Below are positions 33,224 through 35,827 of a stretch of DNA of 35,827 bases, in pieces (position 1 is the stretch's first letter; every line of letters begins with the position of its first letter). Where the stretch lies: assembly GCA_028869385.1 (NCBI GenBank), contig JAGWSR010000039.1:1-35827 (forward strand). The letters are read 5' to 3'. The translations under genes were made by a program, and so were the position numbers. The notes under the pieces were generated by a model. That model had not been told where the DNA came from, did no database searches, and saw nothing but the letters and a program-made list of their open reading frames with translations. Source of the stretch: a bacterium. Lineage in GTDB: Bacteria; Vulcanimicrobiota; Vulcanimicrobiia; Vulcanimicrobiales; Vulcanimicrobiaceae.

Positions 33224-34396
33224 CTAGCGGCGATGATCGACGATCGCGGGGGCTTTCGCGGTTACCGGATCGTGGTGCAGCGCGCGGCGCTCGACGCGCT
33301 CGACGCTCGCGATGCCGTCGAATTCGGGGCAATCGAGCAGCGCGCGAAGTTCGCGTTCCACGGCTGCGAGCGAGACCGCCCCGGAATCGTCCACCAGAAG
33401 CAGACGCAGCGTGTCGCGCCCGTGTTCGTCGAAGCGCAGGTGCAACTGCACGGCGTCGCTCCCGAGCGCGATCTCCTCGATGCGCCCGAGATCGTAGGTG
33501 GTCTCCGCGAACTGGAACGACGAGCGATCCCGCCCGCGAAGCTCGAGCAGGCGCACGCCGTCGCGTTCGATGATTCGCCCCACGTCGCCGACGCGATAGC
33601 GAAACAGCGGAAAGCGCGCGCGATAGCCATTCGTCACCGCGAGCGGGCCGAAGCCTTGCGCATCGGGATCGAGCACCTCAACGACGATCCCCGAGAGCAG
33701 TTCGAAGCAACCGGGATTGCGATTGGCGTCGCACCACGCCCAAATGCCGGTCTCCGCGCCGCCGTAGAGCGACCACACCCGACGCACCCCGAAGCGTTCG
33801 CGTAGCAGTCGCAGGGTGGTTTCGCGCAACGGTTCGCCGCCGTAGAGCAGATGCGCGATATCGAGTCGCTCGTCGCGATCCGCGAGGAAGCGTGCGAAGA
33901 GCGTGAGCTTTGAGGGCGTGCCGAGGAGGTGCGTCGGCGCGAAGCGGCGCGCCGCGGCGAGCATGTCGGCGTACGGCGCATGTGCGCTCATCGGCAGGGT
34001 GGTCGCGTCGCAGCGTTCGAGCAAGTCGTCGAAGATCGCCGCGGTGCGATAGAGATCGGAGTAGCCGAACACGTTGAGCGCGACGGTGCTCGGGCCGAAA
34101 ATGCCGACGCGACGCAGTTGCTCGGCGAGCGCCTGACGCTGGGCGTGGTTCTCGGCGATATCGACCGGAAAGATCAGCGGTTCGCGCGTGCTGCCGCCCG
34201 AGCGCACCAGATAGACGCCGCGCGGCTCCGCACGCGGCTCAAACGAACGTAAGCGTTCGAGCACGACGTCCTTACCGATCGCCGGGGCGTCGGCGAGATC
34301 GGTGATGCCCGCGTACAGATCGGCGAAGCGCGGATCGCGACGCACGCGTTCGAACGCCGCGCGCAGCGTCTCCGCGTCGGTACGCGCGGCGATCAC
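33224..34396 (-). CDS. PaaK/CapK-like adenylate-forming enzyme
   Basis: A 390-residue member of the phenylacetate-CoA ligase-like branch of ANL enzymes, which activate a carboxylate as acyl-AMP. The phosphate loop is VRSGGSTREPLIF (Ser66-Pro73), the usual SSGTTGxP with Arg in place of the Gly. The ATP-binding motif is SLYGGAETGIWAW, the YRTGD-type motif is LFRYRVGDVGRIIE, and the C-terminal cap is short, ending VTAKAPAIVDHRR where a catalytic Lys is expected. Such CapK-like proteins occur in polysaccharide and natural-product loci. The GTG start overlaps the glycosyltransferase stop (GTGA), so the two act together. The acid substrate is unknown. Confidence 0.85.
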   Translation of the reverse strand: MIAARTDAETLRAAFERVRRDPRFADLYAGITDLADAPAIGKDVVLERLRSFEPRAEPRGVYLVRSGGSTREPLIFPVDIAENHAQRQALAEQLRRVGIFGPSTVALNVFGYSDLYRTAAIFDDLLERCDATTLPMSAHAPYADMLAAARRFAPTHLLGTPSKLTLFARFLADRDERLDIAHLLYGGEPLRETTLRLLRERFGVRRVWSLYGGAETGIWAWCDANRNPGCFELLSGIVVEVLDPDAQGFGPLAVTNGYRARFPLFRYRVGDVGRIIERDGVRLLELRGRDRSSFQFAETTYDLGRIEEIALGSDAVQLHLRFDEHGRDTLRLLLVDDSGAVSLAAVERELRALLDCPEFDGIASVERVERRALHHDPVTAKAPAIVDHRR

Positions 34397-35307
34397 GCTC
34401 GAACCTTCGGCGAGATGTCGAGGTCTTCAAAGATGGTAGCATGCTCGCGCTCGAAGGCACGCAGGTCGTCGGCATGGAGTATCGCGCGTGCGTGTGCGAG
34501 CCAACGTTCGGCGATCGTACGCGCCATCCGACGATCGCGGGGATCGTCGCTCGCGCGATAGCGCCGCACCGTCGGCGGCGGTTCAAGCGCGCGCCAGTCG
34601 GCGACCGGCGCGTGCGAGAGGCTCAGGGCGCGAATGCGAAACCGAATGAGCGGCTCGGTAAAGAGCCCCACGCGAGCGCCTTCCGCGCACGCCGCCTTTA
34701 CCACGCGATACCAGAGATCGACGCCCTCGTTGAGGCGCGCGTCTTCGCAATAGCGAAGCTCGCCGAGGGCGCTGCGCCGAACGACGACGTTGCTCGCGCG
34801 TCCCATGACGAACGACGGGTGCGCGACGGTACGCAGCGGGTCGCCGAGTTCGACGAGCGCCGGTTCGAGCGCGCGAAGATCCCATTCGCGAAGATCCTCG
34901 TCGGGAAAGCGTTCGCCCGACGGATCGCTCGCATAGCCGATAACCGCGAGCGCGAGGTCGTGGCGCTCCATACCCTCGCGCAACACGCGCAGCGCGCGCG
35001 GCGCGAGGCGATCGTCGGCATCCATGCAGAGGAGCAGATCGCCCGTCACCTGCGCGATCCCGTCGTTGCGCGCTCGGCCCGGGCCGCCGTTTTCGCTTCG
35101 CCGGAGCACCACCACGCGCGTCGCGCGCAACTCCGCCGCGTGGAGTGCGAGCGCGTCGCGCGCGGCATCCTCGCTGCCGTCGCGGCTCGCGTCGTTCACG
35201 ATCACGATCTCGTCGGGCGGAACCTCTTGCAGCGCGAGCGACGCGATCGCCTCTCCGATGTAGCGTTCGGCATCGAAGAGCGGAACGACGACGCTTATGC
35301 GACTCAT
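34393..35307 (-). CDS. family 2 glycosyltransferase
   Basis: A 304-residue cytosolic GT-A enzyme: SVVVPLFDAERYIGEAIASLALQ (first strand and helix), IVIVNDASRDGSEDAA (nucleotide binding), GGPGRARNDGIAQ, and the metal-binding LLCMDADDRLAPRALR. A likely acceptor-side segment DARLNEGVDLWYRVV follows. No membrane helix is visible. The donor sugar cannot be predicted. The ATG overlaps the stop of the upstream ATP-grasp-like gene (ATGA) and its own stop overlaps the CapK-like gene (GTGA), a three-gene coupled set. Confidence 0.92.
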   Translation of the reverse strand: MSRISVVVPLFDAERYIGEAIASLALQEVPPDEIVIVNDASRDGSEDAARDALALHAAELRATRVVVLRRSENGGPGRARNDGIAQVTGDLLLCMDADDRLAPRALRVLREGMERHDLALAVIGYASDPSGERFPDEDLREWDLRALEPALVELGDPLRTVAHPSFVMGRASNVVVRRSALGELRYCEDARLNEGVDLWYRVVKAACAEGARVGLFTEPLIRFRIRALSLSHAPVADWRALEPPPTVRRYRASDDPRDRRMARTIAERWLAHARAILHADDLRAFEREHATIFEDLDISPKVRA

Positions 35308-35827
35308 GCTTCGACCAGGGGCACGTAGATGCGCCCTCGGCGCCCGTGCACGTTGATAATCTTCGCATCGGAGCCGCGAAAGACGCCGGCCCCGAACGAC
35401 GTCGCGTCTCGGCAGAGCTGCATGCCGACGAAGTGTATCGGCCGCAGCTCATCGGGAACCGCGAACGATGCCTGCTCGAGGTAGCGCTGGTACATGTCGC
35501 TCGCCCATTGCCCGCGAACGCGCTCGCTCCACGCCGCGTCGCCGCATTCGCTGCGCACGAAGGCATCGACGCCCCGCCCGCCGCTGCTGCGTTTGGCGAT
35601 CAGGTCGCCGTCGATCGCAAGCAGCGATTCGCATGCATCCCGATCGGTGGCGACCCAGGATGGAATGAGAAACGCGCGCAGCCATGCGTAGTCGTCGTCG
35701 GGGAGCATCTCGCGCATGATCGCCTCGTCCCAGAGCACCGCGAGCGTGCGCTTGTCGTGAACGAGTATCAACGTTCGAACGTCGTTGAAGTAGGCCCCGG
35801 AGGCGAGCAGCGCATCGAGCGCTTGCG
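35304..35827 (-). CDS. circularly permuted ATP-grasp-like protein, N terminus outside the window
   Basis: The open frame runs off the right edge, so only the last 174 codons (including stop) are visible. There is no start codon in a sensible place; the frame reads QALDALLASGAYFNDV before TLILVHDKRTLAVLWD. The segment HDKRTLAVLWDEAIM...WLRAFLIPSWVATD, then LIAKRSSGGRGVDAFV, AAWSERV and MYQRYLEQASF, resembles the DKR...hIPWT, KPNxxxGGKGV and VVQExV series of circularly permuted ATP-grasp proteins, which join a carboxylate to an amine using ATP. The ending INVHGRRGRIYVPLVEA is specific to this protein. It overlaps the glycosyltransferase by four bases. Family placement is tentative. Confidence 0.6.
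   Translation of the reverse strand, partial: QALDALLASGAYFNDVRTLILVHDKRTLAVLWDEAIMREMLPDDDYAWLRAFLIPSWVATDRDACESLLAIDGDLIAKRSSGGRGVDAFVRSECGDAAWSERVRGQWASDMYQRYLEQASFAVPDELRPIHFVGMQLCRDATSFGAGVFRGSDAKIINVHGRRGRIYVPLVEA

Overview
This is a gene-dense, GC-rich (roughly two-thirds G+C by eye) bacterial chromosomal segment. It encodes 33 proteins, six tRNAs (one cut by the left edge) and the small signal-recognition-particle RNA. There are no insertion sequences, phage genes or CRISPR arrays, and no gene-free stretch exceeds 300 bases. Genes are packed with 4-bp ATGA/GTGA overlaps, and GTG or TTG starts are common (yggT, rdgB, icd, fahA, the phosphatases, the class II aldolase, the EAL gene). 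I cannot name the species. The actinobacterial-like homogentisate dioxygenase, the deoC/aldehyde dehydrogenase genes and the secreted small proteins would fit a deep-branching GC-rich phylum such as Ca. Eremiobacterota, but this is a low-confidence guess.

Left block (1-8560), all on the minus strand. Reading in the direction of transcription: SRP RNA, DUF4446 membrane protein, M23 cell-wall peptidase, YggT, LepA, RdgB, a tandem-GNAT protein, tRNA-Pro, tRNA-Arg, tRNA-His, an intrinsic terminator, a membrane-bound PAS-GGDEF-EAL protein, then two lysine tRNAs with their own strong promoter.

Middle block (8606-23016). A secreted M3-family oligopeptidase homologue that has lost its zinc site is followed by a CDGSH iron-sulfur protein and homogentisate dioxygenase. 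Fumarylacetoacetase and an unrecognised protein lie on the opposite strand, and HPPD diverges from them. This gives the tyrosine/homogentisate route, but no recognisable maleylacetoacetate isomerase is present. HPPD overlaps deoC, and an aldehyde dehydrogenase follows. Next come a three-PAS GGDEF-EAL protein, an EgtB-like sulfoxide synthase homologue and a long-type isocitrate dehydrogenase.

Right-middle block (23053-30186). Two secreted unknown proteins diverge from each other, followed by a BtuF-like protein without a signal peptide. A minus-strand operon then runs serA - histidine phosphatase - ferritin-like - cobC - cobT - cobS. The first two genes look like serine synthesis with a non-canonical phosphoserine phosphatase. 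The last three are the end of cobalamin lower-ligand assembly. cobC appears to start at an ATA codon.

Right block (30239-35827). A plus-strand trio (half-length, catalytically dead aldehyde dehydrogenase; class II aldolase; stand-alone EAL phosphodiesterase) is stitched together by overlaps. It is followed by a hairpin-rich untranslated stretch, tRNA-Ser and a bidirectional terminator. Facing these on the minus strand is a coupled trio (circularly permuted ATP-grasp-like protein cut by the window edge; family 2 glycosyltransferase; PaaK/CapK-like adenylate-forming enzyme) and a small NTF2-like protein. The coupled trio is the best candidate here for an undescribed biosynthetic system. The window also holds two degenerate enzymes (M3 and aldehyde dehydrogenase) whose reading frames are intact, so they are probably functional pseudoenzymes rather than decaying genes.
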